Source: a virus
Length of the DNA: 31,627 nucleotides
Reading direction: 5' to 3' (one strand)
IMG/VR virus record: IMGVR_UViG_3300021962_006946
Span: 1-31,627 of that record
Shown: piece after piece, positions 1 to 7,254 of the stretch
How positions within the stretch are numbered: the first letter of the stretch is position 1
How the letters are laid out: the number at the start of each line of letters is the position of its first letter
The notes under the pieces: generated by a model
Told to the model about the DNA's origin: nothing
What the model saw: the letters and a program-made list of their open reading frames with translations, nothing else
The model's database searches: none
Made by a program: the position numbers and the translations under genes

Positions 1-375
1 ATTTTTTCGAGGATAGTCTTCATTTTTTGCTCCTAAATATTTTATAGGCATTTTTGTTTTATAGTCATGCTTAACTACTTGTACATCTTTACCAACTTCG
101 CGTAAGTCCCAGAGCTCTGCGATATCGCCACGCACGATCATGTCACCGTCTATGAATATAGCATGACCAGTATAGCTCATAAGATAGGGAACAAGAAATC
201 TAGTATAGATAAAATGATTACTACCATCAGTGTGTGTTTCTGTATAATCTTTGAATAGATTAAGTGCTACAGGTATAATGCTTACTGGCCTGCTGGCGTT
301 TCTAATAATGCTGTTAACGCAGGTATGGTATGCGATTGCTTCTCTAGGATCATATCCAATAAAAATTGGTATCAT
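1..375 (-). CDS. Glycosyltransferase, GT8-like (C-terminus outside window)
   Basis: Read on the minus strand from ATG at 375, the frame stays open for 125 codons to the window edge, so the C-terminal part is missing. The protein starts MIPIFIGYDPREAIAYHTC. Around residues 70-90 it has a hydrophobic strand followed by IFIDGDMIVRGDIAELW. The D-G-D is the metal- and nucleotide-sugar-binding DxD motif of GT-A fold enzymes, and the surroundings resemble glycosyltransferase family 8 and phage relatives. The likely role is transfer of a sugar from a nucleotide sugar in the cytoplasm; the acceptor (LPS, phage protein or DNA) cannot be told. Its ATG overlaps the stop of the upstream methyltransferase (ATGA), so the two are translationally coupled. 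It forms the end of a three-gene unit starting at 1570. Confidence 0.75.
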   Translation of the reverse strand, partial: MIPIFIGYDPREAIAYHTCVNSIIRNASRPVSIIPVALNLFKDYTETHTDGSNHFIYTRFLVPYLMSYTGHAIFIDGDMIVRGDIAELWDLREVGKDVQVVKHDYKTKMPIKYLGAKNEDYPRKN

Positions 376-803
376 GCTTCCCCCACTGATAAAATATAAC
401 CATCGTGTCTAAAATGTGTTACTTTTTTAAAATGATTTCTTAACAAACTATCAATGCTAGTTTCAGTAAATGCTCGCTGCCACTCGGGTTTTTTCTTTAC
501 AATCAACGATAGTATAATAAATTTATCTGCGAATTTTTTAATATTAGACAAAGTAAAATCAGGGTCTTTAAGATATTCTAAAACTCCCAACAACAACCCC
601 ACATCAAACTTTTCATCTAATTTAAAGTCTAAATTTAGATCTACGTGTAAATCGGCAGTGTCAACAACATCAATACCTAAGTATCTAGATGGGTGGCAAA
701 AATCTAAAATTTCTTTGTTCCCACAACCAAAATCTATTATTGATATGTTATCATCGATGTAATCTTTTACAAATAGATTCCGTTGACTCCAAGGATTTTT
801 CAT
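372..803 (-). CDS. SAM-dependent methyltransferase (small class I)
   Basis: 143 residues. Residues about 21-30 read IIDFGCGNKE, the glycine-rich motif I of class I methyltransferases. An acidic residue ends the next strand (LGIDVVD), and FDVGLLLGVLEYLKDP gives motif IV and the following helix, as in Methyltransf_11/23-type enzymes. The domain is short and has no obvious acceptor domain. It overlaps the upstream nucleotidyltransferase-cupin gene and the downstream glycosyltransferase by 4 nt each, so it sits in a coupled sugar operon. Methylation of a sugar intermediate or terminal glycan residue is a plausible inference. A small-molecule or protein substrate cannot be excluded. Confidence 0.7.
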   Translation of the reverse strand: MKNPWSQRNLFVKDYIDDNISIIDFGCGNKEILDFCHPSRYLGIDVVDTADLHVDLNLDFKLDEKFDVGLLLGVLEYLKDPDFTLSNIKKFADKFIILSLIVKKKPEWQRAFTETSIDSLLRNHFKKVTHFRHDGYILSVGEA

Positions 804-1570
804 CTTCTTTCGATATCCTTTTCTTCACATTCAGAACCATATTGTATTTCAATAAGTTTTAACGGTTCATCGGAAGGATTACACAGTTGATGCCATTCAG
901 TTTTCTTTATGAATAAGCTCTGATGTTTATGAAATACTCCAACTAGCTCTTGGTCAGTGCTTTTGTTTATAGTATATACTTCGGCAGTTCCTTCTGCTAT
1001 GAACCAGTGTTCTGATCGATTTTGATGACGCTGCATGCTTAGACATTGGCCTGGATCTACAGTTAATTCTTTTACTTTAACTTCTTTGCCGTTTTCATGT
1101 AGCACACGATAATATCCCCAAGGCCTTTCGGTCTTTGGTGCCTTCCATTCTTGTAAAATCCAGCTACTAGAATTTTTCTTATCTTCGCCACCGACTCCAA
1201 ATACAAAGTCTAAGTGAAGCATTTCTTGAAGCAAGTTCATCTCTGGGATGTTTTCTTTTGTTCTGTCTCCGCCGTTGGCAAAGATGATTTGAGCATGTGG
1301 GTGAATCGCTCTGACTTTCTTAATGGCGTTGTTGGCACTATTATCGCTGTCATCAAAGTTAATAACTCGATCAACATTATGAAGTGCGGCAATGATAGTT
1401 GCACGTTCTTCCCAGGGCATGAACTCTTGCCCTTTCTTTCGACGTAGCCACTCGTCGGAGTTTACACCGACAATTAACGAATCGCCAAGTTCTCTAGCTG
1501 CGTTAATGTAGGCAATGTGCCCGGAGTGAAGAGGATCAAATCCGCCAGTAATTAAAACAATCTTTTTCAT
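800..1570 (-). CDS. HldE/TagD-type nucleotidyltransferase fused to a ManC-type cupin
   Basis: 256 residues in two domains. Residues 1-135 are a cytidylyltransferase-like domain: VLITGGFDPLHSGH carries the HxGH nucleotide-binding motif (H15, H18), followed by ARELGDSLIVGVNSDEW, typical of the RfaE/HldE C-terminal domain and TagD. Residues about 147-250 are a cupin like the C-terminal phosphomannose isomerase domain of ManC (RPWGYYRVL, then LSMQRHQNRSEHWF). H182, E187 and H227 could bind metal; the second His of the usual HxH is replaced by Asn184, so metal binding may be altered. The enzyme probably activates a sugar phosphate as an NDP-sugar and isomerises or binds a related sugar. It is the first gene of a minus-strand unit, with no Shine-Dalgarno sequence and a TAAATA box 5 nt before the ATG. 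Confidence 0.8.
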   Translation of the reverse strand: MKKIVLITGGFDPLHSGHIAYINAARELGDSLIVGVNSDEWLRRKKGQEFMPWEERATIIAALHNVDRVINFDDSDNSANNAIKKVRAIHPHAQIIFANGGDRTKENIPEMNLLQEMLHLDFVFGVGGEDKKNSSSWILQEWKAPKTERPWGYYRVLHENGKEVKVKELTVDPGQCLSMQRHQNRSEHWFIAEGTAEVYTINKSTDQELVGVFHKHQSLFIKKTEWHQLCNPSDEPLKLIEIQYGSECEEKDIERR

Positions 1571-1575
1571 GTTTC

Positions 1576-1583
1576 TATTTATT
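1576..1583 (-). promoter_or_regulatory. Late-type promoter box AATAAATA, 5 nt before ATG
   Basis: Minus strand reads AATAAATA-GAAAC-ATG. The box matches the T4-type late promoter (TATAAATA) at 6-7 of 8 positions. Five bases separate it from the ATG at 1570, and no Shine-Dalgarno sequence lies between. In T4 the box sits about 10 bp upstream of the start site, so transcription would begin at or next to the A of the ATG. Confidence 0.6.
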
Positions 1584-1597
1584 TGAATAATATGCCC

Positions 1598-1605
1598 ACT
1601 AAATA
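1598..1605 (+). promoter_or_regulatory. Late-type promoter box ACTAAATA with normal leader
   Basis: Plus strand ACTAAATA lies 25 nt upstream of the cupin ATG at 1631, with a purine-rich Shine-Dalgarno sequence (AAAGAGGA) in the leader. It is back to back with the minus-strand box at 1576-1583, so the two units diverge from a 60-bp gap. Confidence 0.45.
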
Positions 1606-1630
1606 AACTGTGGTTTAAAGAGGAAATAAA

Positions 1631-1975
1631 ATGATTGCTGGAAAAGTATGGGGTCAGACAGAACTGCTTGAAGCCAACGGTGTGTTAGAGTTCCACCGTA
1701 TCGAAGCTAAGAAAGGTGGTGTCTGTTCAAAACACAAACATCAATTTAAATGGAATGGTTTCTTTGTTGAAAAAGGAGCATTAGTTATTAGAGTATGGAA
1801 AAATAACTATGACCTAGTTGACGAAACAGTATTGATGGATGGCATGTATACCAAAGTTGCTCCAGGTGAATATCATCAATTTGAAGCCCTAGAAGATACT
1901 GTTGCTTTTGAATTGTACTGGGCAGAGTTTGATCATGAAGATATAGAAAGAGATTCAGTAGGATTTAAAAAATGA
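1631..1975 (+). CDS. Single-domain cupin protein
   Basis: 114 residues forming one cupin barrel. SKHKHQFKWNGFFVEKG at about residues 33-49 is cupin motif 1, with an HxH pair but no clear Glu at the expected position. VAPGEYHQFEALEDTVAFELYW at about 76-97 is motif 2 with its His. Such proteins act in sugar-nucleotide modification or as non-catalytic sugar binders; the substrate is unknown. The start is supported by AGAGGA upstream. The last codons overlap the ATG of the UDP-sugar dehydrogenase-like gene (ATGA), so the pair is coupled, pointing to a shared nucleotide-sugar job. Confidence 0.7.
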   Translation: MIAGKVWGQTELLEANGVLEFHRIEAKKGGVCSKHKHQFKWNGFFVEKGALVIRVWKNNYDLVDETVLMDGMYTKVAPGEYHQFEALEDTVAFELYWAEFDHEDIERDSVGFKK

Positions 1976-2745
1976 AAATTGGAATTTTTGGATTAGGATA
2001 TGTAGGTTCGGCAGTGGCACATACACACAGATATCAGCACGTTATCGCAAGAGATCCTAAATTAGGAGACCAATCAGCAACGATCAACGATATTAAAACT
2101 TGTGATGCTGTATATATTTGTGTGCCAACACCAATGTTGGAGGACGGACATTGCGACGATTCATATGTTAAATCTGTACTTTTAGAATTGACAGGTTACA
2201 ACAAAATTATCATTTGTAAAAGTACGGTTCCGCCAGGAGTATATTTGAGATTACAAGATCAATATCCTAACCTAGTCCACGCTCCCGAATTCCTCACTGC
2301 CGCAAACGCAACAGAAGATTATGAAACATCTACTTGGGTATTAATCGGTGGAAACTCTAAATTTTGTGAACAGGCAAAACACATAATTTCATCAAGCACT
2401 GTTCAAGCCAAACACTATCACTTCACTGACATAGCATCTGCTAGTCTTTTCAAATATATGGCAAATTCATTTATGGCCGCTAAAGTGACCTTCATGAACG
2501 ATTTATTTCACTTGGCGAAAGCAGTAGGAGTAGAGTGGAATGAGTTAAAAGAAATAGCTAAGAATGATCCTAGATTAGGGACTAGTCATTGGGATGTTCC
2601 GGGGCCCGATGGACAGTTTGGTTATGGCGGTGCTTGTTTTCCTAAAGACGTTGCTGCTATTGTTGAGCATGGGCTTGATGTAGGTACACCGCAAAAATTA
2701 TTAGAATCTGTTAAAGAAATTAACAAATTACATAGAAACTTATAA
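1972..2745 (+). CDS. UDP-glucose/GDP-mannose dehydrogenase-like protein lacking the C-terminal domain
   Basis: 257 residues, whereas the family is usually about 390-450. The N-terminal NAD-binding Rossmann fold has GLGYVGS at 7-13 and VYICVPTP at 48-54. The central domain has K161 and N165 (LFKYMANSF) and the catalytic cysteine in GGACFPKD (C222, D226). These residues oxidise the UDP-sugar C6 alcohol to a carboxylate in UGDH, UDP-ManNAc dehydrogenase and GMD. The protein ends soon after the catalytic Cys, so the C-terminal UDP-binding domain is absent. No remnant is visible downstream, where an opposite-strand methyltransferase overlaps the last 6 nt. It may be a compact phage form with altered substrate binding, or work with a partner. 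Confidence 0.85.
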   Translation: MKIGIFGLGYVGSAVAHTHRYQHVIARDPKLGDQSATINDIKTCDAVYICVPTPMLEDGHCDDSYVKSVLLELTGYNKIIICKSTVPPGVYLRLQDQYPNLVHAPEFLTAANATEDYETSTWVLIGGNSKFCEQAKHIISSSTVQAKHYHFTDIASASLFKYMANSFMAAKVTFMNDLFHLAKAVGVEWNELKEIAKNDPRLGTSHWDVPGPDGQFGYGGACFPKDVAAIVEHGLDVGTPQKLLESVKEINKLHRNL

Positions 2746-3255
2746 TTTTTGTCCTACAAAAACATGGTCGTTCCATTTCATTGAATCTTTTTCTGTAGAT
2801 TCTCTATCTACCCAATTAGCAATAATTTTTAATTCACATTCCTCTGCGATTGCCTTAAACGCATCGTCCATAAATCTCCAACAGTCCCTTACATCATGCC
2901 TTGGACCAGCACTAGGAGCAATGATTATAATAAATCCATCAAATTTTACTACTCGTTTTATTTCAGTTACAAGACGAAATGGATTTTTTACATGCTCTAA
3001 TGTTTGCCCACTTACAATAATATCATAATAATTGTCTTCTGAAGGTATAGTATATTCAGATGGCATAACGTGAGTTACGTCTTCGCCTGCTACAATATCT
3101 GCTATATGATATTCGTTAGAGCGATCTATTAACAGAGATTTATAAGATCGATCTCCTTTTAATCCCCTTCCTCCTATATCCAACACAGATAAATTTTTTT
3201 TAAGTTCTATTAAAGATAGAGCTTTTTTCATATTTTGAATAGATGAACTATGCAT
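2740..3255 (-). CDS. SAM-dependent methyltransferase (Methyltransf_11-like)
   Basis: 171 residues. VLDIGGRGLKGDRSYK at about 24-39 is motif I. After a spacer comes YYDIIVSGQTLEHVKNPF, the acidic/hydrophobic strand and EHV signature of ubiE/Methyltransf_11-like enzymes that act on small molecules or sugars. The domain is complete but short. Its start lies inside the end of the upstream methyltransferase gene (8-nt overlap), and it is convergent with the dehydrogenase-like gene (6-nt overlap). It is probably the last gene of the unit starting at 4734. Sugar methylation is inferred from context only. Confidence 0.7.
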   Translation of the reverse strand: MHSSSIQNMKKALSLIELKKNLSVLDIGGRGLKGDRSYKSLLIDRSNEYHIADIVAGEDVTHVMPSEYTIPSEDNYYDIIVSGQTLEHVKNPFRLVTEIKRVVKFDGFIIIIAPSAGPRHDVRDCWRFMDDAFKAIAEECELKIIANWVDRESTEKDSMKWNDHVFVGQKL

Positions 3256-3844
3256 ATTTTTTTATAAAATCTGTATAACTAATTAACGGCAAGTTGAACA
3301 CATTATCCTTATAAAACTTCCAAGAATTTTCTATGTTAAGTTTCTTAGGCTCCTGTGGCTGTTTGAATACTACTCCGCAGCCTTCGTCTATCAACACCAG
3401 TTGAAAAGTTACTTCTTTTCTAGCCGATAAATTGAAGGCCAGTTTCCAAACATCGCCTAACCATGTTTTTGGAAGAAATGTTGGGATAGGAACTACTGAT
3501 TCTTCTTCTTTTCTAGGTAGCATATCGTGTATTATAATAACCCCGTTAGGGTTTAAAAATTTTAAAGAATTATCAACGTCTTTTAAAACCTGTTCATAAT
3601 AATGTAATCCGTCGACAAAAATTACATCAAAAAAATCAGTGTTTTGATAAAAAAATTCATCGCTGGTCATTCTACGGTTGCCTCCTCTGAAGGGATCAAC
3701 TCCTATTTTATAATCGCAAATTACGTTATTAAAAATTTTATCTCTATCGCAACCAATTTCTAAATATTTGTTAGCATTGGTTTTTTTAATCATTAGATTG
3801 ATTAAATCTAATCTTGATTCTTGTGTAAATGGAATATTAATCAT
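3248..3844 (-). CDS. SAM-dependent methyltransferase (Methyltransf_24-like)
   Basis: 198 residues. NKYLEIGCDRDKIFNN at about 25-40 is motif I; DVIFVDGLHYYEQVLKDVD at about 73-91 and GVIIIHDMLPR at about 100-110 are the FVDGxHxYxxVxxD and xxHD signatures of Methyltransf_24 enzymes. These often methylate sugars or glycan O-positions and need a metal bound near the HD pair. It overlaps the upstream epimerase gene by 4 nt (ATGA), so it probably acts on the product of the same pathway. The methylated group cannot be read from the sequence. Confidence 0.75.
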   Translation of the reverse strand: MINIPFTQESRLDLINLMIKKTNANKYLEIGCDRDKIFNNVICDYKIGVDPFRGGNRRMTSDEFFYQNTDFFDVIFVDGLHYYEQVLKDVDNSLKFLNPNGVIIIHDMLPRKEEESVVPIPTFLPKTWLGDVWKLAFNLSARKEVTFQLVLIDEGCGVVFKQPQEPKKLNIENSWKFYKDNVFNLPLISYTDFIKKYA

Positions 3845-4734
3845 AGATTTTCTTTAATATACTCCTCTAATGTTTTAGAAGAACGCCATCCAAACACAGT
3901 TTTAAGTTTTGTATTGTCCGCCAACGTAATATATGCTTCGCCCATACGGGGTTCAATCATTTTTGTATTGTTAGATATCATTGCTGCTAATTCTAAAACA
4001 GAATGATTAGTACCGGTGCCAACATTAAAGACTTCTCCGTACCGATTGTGATCTCCGCTCATAGCTAAGATATTTGCTTCAACGACATCATCTACGTGAG
4101 TAAAATCTCTACGTTGTGTGCCGTCAGGAACTATAGTTAATGCTTCGTTTGCTTTAACCTGTCTAAGAAATAAACCAACTACAGGGGCATACGGTCCTCT
4201 AAGAGGTTCTCTATCACCGTATACATTAAAGTATCTAAAAATTACTGTTTTAAGTCCAAATAATCGAGTGTACATGGTACAGAGTTTTTCACCGGAGACT
4301 TTAGATACTGAATACGGATTAAGGCAATCGTCTGGCATATCTTCTCGTAACGGGGGTTCATTTTTTAAACCATAGCCCGATGAAGTAGAACTATACATTA
4401 CTTTATTAACACCTGCTTCTCTGGCACATTGTAGCACAGTACCTGTTCCTAGGGTATTTGTTTTAATAGCACCCAAGGGATTTAAAATAGTAGGTTGGAT
4501 CCTTGATTCAGCAGCACAGTGAAATACATAATCAACTCCATCGTATAATTTTCTAGTGTTTTCGTAATCTACGATGTCAAGTTTATGATAAGTTGCTTTA
4601 TCATTATAATAGAAGTTGTCATGTACTTGTGATGTTTCGTTATCTATTACAATAACATCATGTCCTAAATTTATTAACCTATCTACAATATGGGAACCAA
4701 TAAACCCTGCTCCGCCCGTCACTAATGATTTCAT
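3841..4734 (-). CDS. NAD-dependent sugar epimerase/dehydratase (SDR family)
   Basis: 297 residues, the usual length for an extended short-chain dehydrogenase. GGAGFIGSH at 7-15 binds NAD, FHCAAESR at about 71-78 is the Rossmann-edge motif, and YSVSK at 141-145 is the catalytic YxxxK, with S/T residues upstream (SSTSSGYG). RYFNVYGDREP and RRDFTHVDDVVE are typical of UDP-glucose 4-epimerase/WbpP-like enzymes. It probably interconverts UDP-hexoses or UDP-hexosamines; the exact sugar is not decidable. It leads a three-gene minus-strand unit with two methyltransferases. The leader has AAAGGG as a modest Shine-Dalgarno sequence and GATAAATA 26 nt upstream. Confidence 0.85.
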   Translation of the reverse strand: MKSLVTGGAGFIGSHIVDRLINLGHDVIVIDNETSQVHDNFYYNDKATYHKLDIVDYENTRKLYDGVDYVFHCAAESRIQPTILNPLGAIKTNTLGTGTVLQCAREAGVNKVMYSSTSSGYGLKNEPPLREDMPDDCLNPYSVSKVSGEKLCTMYTRLFGLKTVIFRYFNVYGDREPLRGPYAPVVGLFLRQVKANEALTIVPDGTQRRDFTHVDDVVEANILAMSGDHNRYGEVFNVGTGTNHSVLELAAMISNNTKMIEPRMGEAYITLADNTKLKTVFGWRSSKTLEEYIKENL

Positions 4735-4760
4735 TCAAAAACCCTTTAAAATTAACTGAG

Positions 4761-4768
4761 TATTTATC
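4761..4768 (-). promoter_or_regulatory. Late-type promoter box GATAAATA with leader
   Basis: Minus strand GATAAATA matches 7 of 8 positions of TATAAATA. It lies 26 nt upstream of the epimerase ATG, and the leader contains AAAGGG. It belongs to the leadered class of boxes in this window. Confidence 0.55.
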
Positions 4769-4772
4769 TGGT

Positions 4773-4784
4773 GATAAGTATAGT
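4773..4784 (+). promoter_or_regulatory. Possible variant promoter box GATAAGTATAGT
   Basis: The 12-mer GATAAGTATAGT precedes the plus-strand glycosyltransferase. The identical 12-mer directly precedes the ATG of the small terminase gene on the minus strand (14112-14123). GATAAGTA differs from GATAAATA at one position, so this may be a weaker late box; two occurrences are thin evidence. Confidence 0.25.
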
Positions 4785-4800
4785 TTTAAAGTTTAAACTC

Positions 4801-5433
4801 ATGAAGAAAATTATATTCCAAATCAACGTCCCTAACCACATACAAACTAACAAAGTCACAGCATATACTTTTATGTCAGATATGTATGATATCAGCGAGA
4901 GAAATGCTAGAAGGTATGCCGAACGCTGCGGAGCTGAGTATTATAAATTAACCGATGCTAACGATTTTAAACCTGCTGCTGGCAAGCATCTTGATTACCA
5001 AAAATTAAAGGCCTATGATTTTATAGATTATGATTCTGTAATTTACTTTGATTCGGATTATATTATTAAAGACAATGCTCCTGATTTATTCCAACTATGC
5101 GGAAGTAAATTTTCAGCAGTTATGGATCCCGGTAAATCAGTTCCTGAATTAGCCGCTAATTTAGGAATACCAAGAGAAAGATATTTTAACGCAGGATTCA
5201 TGTATCTAACTAAAGAAGTATTAGATAAAACTAGAAAATTCCTGCCTGAATATTTAGAAAAAGAGTACGAATTTCAAGGGCAGGGAATTTTAAATAGATT
5301 ATTTTATGACAAAGGAATAGATTTTTACAGATTAGATTCTTATGAATGGAATCCTGTAAAGAAAACATTTGGTCGTTATGCTGACCATTACTCTGGTTTT
5401 AAGAAAAAGAAATGGGGAGAAGTGACTTATTAA
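4801..5433 (+). CDS. Glycosyltransferase, GT8-like
   Basis: 210 residues from ATG at 4801 (MKKIIFQINVP). A GTG at 4771 is in frame, but it falls in the promoter-like region and would add an unlikely leader. SVIYFDSDYIIKDNAPDLF at about 79-97 has the DSD (DxD) metal-binding motif, and YFNAGFMYL at about 132-140 is the N-A-G acceptor-side motif of GT8/glycogenin-like enzymes. It probably transfers a hexose from a UDP-sugar. It is related in fold to the partial gene at 1-375. It faces uvsY; both genes use the same TTAA for their stop codons. Confidence 0.75.
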   Translation: MKKIIFQINVPNHIQTNKVTAYTFMSDMYDISERNARRYAERCGAEYYKLTDANDFKPAAGKHLDYQKLKAYDFIDYDSVIYFDSDYIIKDNAPDLFQLCGSKFSAVMDPGKSVPELAANLGIPRERYFNAGFMYLTKEVLDKTRKFLPEYLEKEYEFQGQGILNRLFYDKGIDFYRLDSYEWNPVKKTFGRYADHYSGFKKKKWGEVTY

Positions 5434-5885
5434 AGTGTCGCGTCTTCCATGCCTGCTACACGTAATTTAACTATATTAGTTAATTGCCATTGTTTCTGAT
5501 CCAACGACTTAATGATACCTAGCCATTTATTGCGTAGTAGAGCAAACTCGTTGATAATTTTTTCAAAGTCCACAACATCAGCTTCGCCGTCTACAAACTT
5601 TTCGCAATCCCTAGAACTTAAACTACGCTGATAGTTTTCAAGATACTTACGGAAGTGCTGACTTTTAAGCCTTCTTAATTCGATATTAAGATATTCGAGA
5701 ATCGCTTCAATCTCTTGAAGTTGATTAAAACGATTCTCAACTATACCTGGCATATTAGCTGATACTTTTTCAATGTTACCAAAAATTTTACATTCGAGTT
5801 TAGCAGCCTGTAACTCATTTTCGTAGTACTGAGCTGCGTCAGGAATATAAGAAATATCTTTACTAACTTTGTCGTACCAACTCAC
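5430..5885 (-). CDS. uvsY: UvsY recombination mediator
   Basis: 151 residues, close to T4 UvsY (137). The C-terminal two thirds match the marine T4-like form: LRRLKSQHFRKYLENYQR, then SRDCEKFVDGEADV, and the ending NIVKLRVAGMEDATL. UvsY forms rings that load UvsX onto gp32-coated single-stranded DNA during recombination-dependent replication. It is the last gene of the gp32-uvsX-small protein-uvsY unit and overlaps the preceding gene by 4 nt. This keeps the two interacting proteins together, an arrangement known in marine T4-like phages. Confidence 0.85.
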   Translation of the reverse strand: MSWYDKVSKDISYIPDAAQYYENELQAAKLECKIFGNIEKVSANMPGIVENRFNQLQEIEAILEYLNIELRRLKSQHFRKYLENYQRSLSSRDCEKFVDGEADVVDFEKIINEFALLRNKWLGIIKSLDQKQWQLTNIVKLRVAGMEDATL

Positions 5886-6121
5886 TCATCGTCCTCGTTA
5901 CTTTCATATTCCTCGTATTCTGCTTCATCTTCAGAATCTAAAGAATATTCAATGGCTTCATCTAGATGAGGATCAATACCTAACATACTGCTCAGTACTG
6001 ATTCCTTGATGCCGTAGTCCAGAAGGACATTCACAAAATCAAATGCTACATCCTTTTTCTGTTTCTCTGGGATGTGTTCGCTCATCACGTGCCAAAGGTC
6101 GGCAATCATATCTTCTTTCAT
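5882..6121 (-). CDS. Conserved acidic small protein between uvsX and uvsY
   Basis: 79 residues. The N-terminus MIADLWHVMSEHIPEKQKK resembles a small conserved protein found next to uvsX in cyanophages and other marine T4-like phages. The rest is helical (LLDYGIKESVLSSMLG), then a strongly acidic tail made almost only of D/E/S/Y/N. Overlaps of 4 nt with both uvsX and uvsY suggest a co-translated helper of the recombination machine. The acidic tail could mimic DNA or contact a basic protein. Function is unknown. Confidence 0.6.
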   Translation of the reverse strand: MKEDMIADLWHVMSEHIPEKQKKDVAFDFVNVLLDYGIKESVLSSMLGIDPHLDEAIEYSLDSEDEAEYEEYESNEDDE

Positions 6122-7197
6122 TCTACAGTCTCCGGTTGGGGTTCAACATTAGTAGTTATCTCAGATTCTAATTTTACGGCACCTTTAGAAACTTCATCCA
6201 TAATCTTGTCTAAACACCCACCTTCATTTCTTTCCCATTCTTTACGATAGAACTTAAGAATCTCGCCATCTGTTGTTACATAACTTAACCTATTGCCGTC
6301 TTTTTTCAACAAAGACTTTCCTTCAAACAAGTCGACCAGTCCACTATATGGATTCATACCTGTTTCGTAAGGAATTTTAACTTGTACTGATTCAAATGGT
6401 TTAGCGTAACGTGTTTTCATAATCTTACAGGCAGCACGAATGCCCTTGACTTCTGAAATCTTGTTGCCATCTTCATCCTCTTTGAGCTTGAGCTTCTTCA
6501 TAGCTACAACGATAGATGACGCATAGATAAAGCCTTGGCCGCCTGAAATTTTATCATCTGGATCAAACATGTCTTGGCTAGCGTATGTGTGATTAGTAGC
6601 AACTAATCCTACATTCCAACTACCAAACATATTAACACAGTTACGAACAAGTGCTGTCAGTGCTTTAGGCTTACGGCCCATGTCACCTTTCAAGTCACCG
6701 GCTTCAAACTGATTTACGTCAGTGGGAGTTAGCAACATACCGAGGCTATCTAATACGAATAAAACCTTAGGGCGATTTTCTTCAGGCATCGCCTTATACT
6801 CTTTCATAAATTCAACAATAGTTTTGGCAACATCGTCGATCATAGCCATGTTGAGTTTAAGGAGTTTTTCTTCTGATGTATCTACACCTAACGCCGTTAA
6901 CCAAGATTGATCTAATGCGTTCTCCGAATCTACTAAAACTACATAGATGCCCTGTTCTTGGGCGTGTTTGATCATATTACCTGAACAGATATATGACTTA
7001 CCTGCTCCACTTTCACCAGCGAATACAGTGACCTTACCTAACGGAACACCTTTGTGGAAGTCTCCGCTGATCAAATAATTTAAGGCAAAATTGCCGGTAC
7101 TGACCCAATCAGTTGGATCATTAAAACCTATACCAAGACCTTCAATACTCTTGGTGAGGCTTTTTCTAAACTTTGAAATATCAAATGCTTTTGTCAT
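6118..7197 (-). CDS. uvsX: UvsX, RecA-like recombinase
   Basis: 359 residues, slightly shorter than T4 UvsX (about 390). Walker A GESGAGKS is at 61-68 and Walker B VLFVLD at 145-150. SENALDQSWLTALGVD near 91-106 and GLVATNHTYASQDMF near 197-211 fit the loop and motif-4 regions of RecA/UvsX. It polymerises on single-stranded DNA and drives strand exchange for recombination-dependent replication and repair. It lies 57 nt downstream of gp32, has AGGA upstream of its ATG, and overlaps the next small gene by 4 nt. Confidence 0.95.
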   Translation of the reverse strand: MTKAFDISKFRKSLTKSIEGLGIGFNDPTDWVSTGNFALNYLISGDFHKGVPLGKVTVFAGESGAGKSYICSGNMIKHAQEQGIYVVLVDSENALDQSWLTALGVDTSEEKLLKLNMAMIDDVAKTIVEFMKEYKAMPEENRPKVLFVLDSLGMLLTPTDVNQFEAGDLKGDMGRKPKALTALVRNCVNMFGSWNVGLVATNHTYASQDMFDPDDKISGGQGFIYASSIVVAMKKLKLKEDEDGNKISEVKGIRAACKIMKTRYAKPFESVQVKIPYETGMNPYSGLVDLFEGKSLLKKDGNRLSYVTTDGEILKFYRKEWERNEGGCLDKIMDEVSKGAVKLESEITTNVEPQPETVE

Positions 7198-7254
7198 TAC
7201 TTTTTAGTCCTCACAGAAATGGAATGGAGGGGCATTGCCCCCCCAATTGTTTTA

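Noticed and set aside
1972-2745. UDP-sugar dehydrogenase as a pseudogene
   Set aside because: Catalytic residues are intact, the stop is clean and no C-terminal remnant follows; a compact form is more likely.
4771-4800. GTG start giving a 220-residue glycosyltransferase
   Set aside because: The extra ten residues come from a promoter-like AT-rich region; the conserved strand MKKIIFQINVP starts at ATG 4801.
7229-7241. GGGGC-ATT-GCCCC hairpin between gp32 and uvsX
   Set aside because: Short stem with a 3-nt loop and no U-run on the transcribed strand; could modulate uvsX but evidence is too weak.
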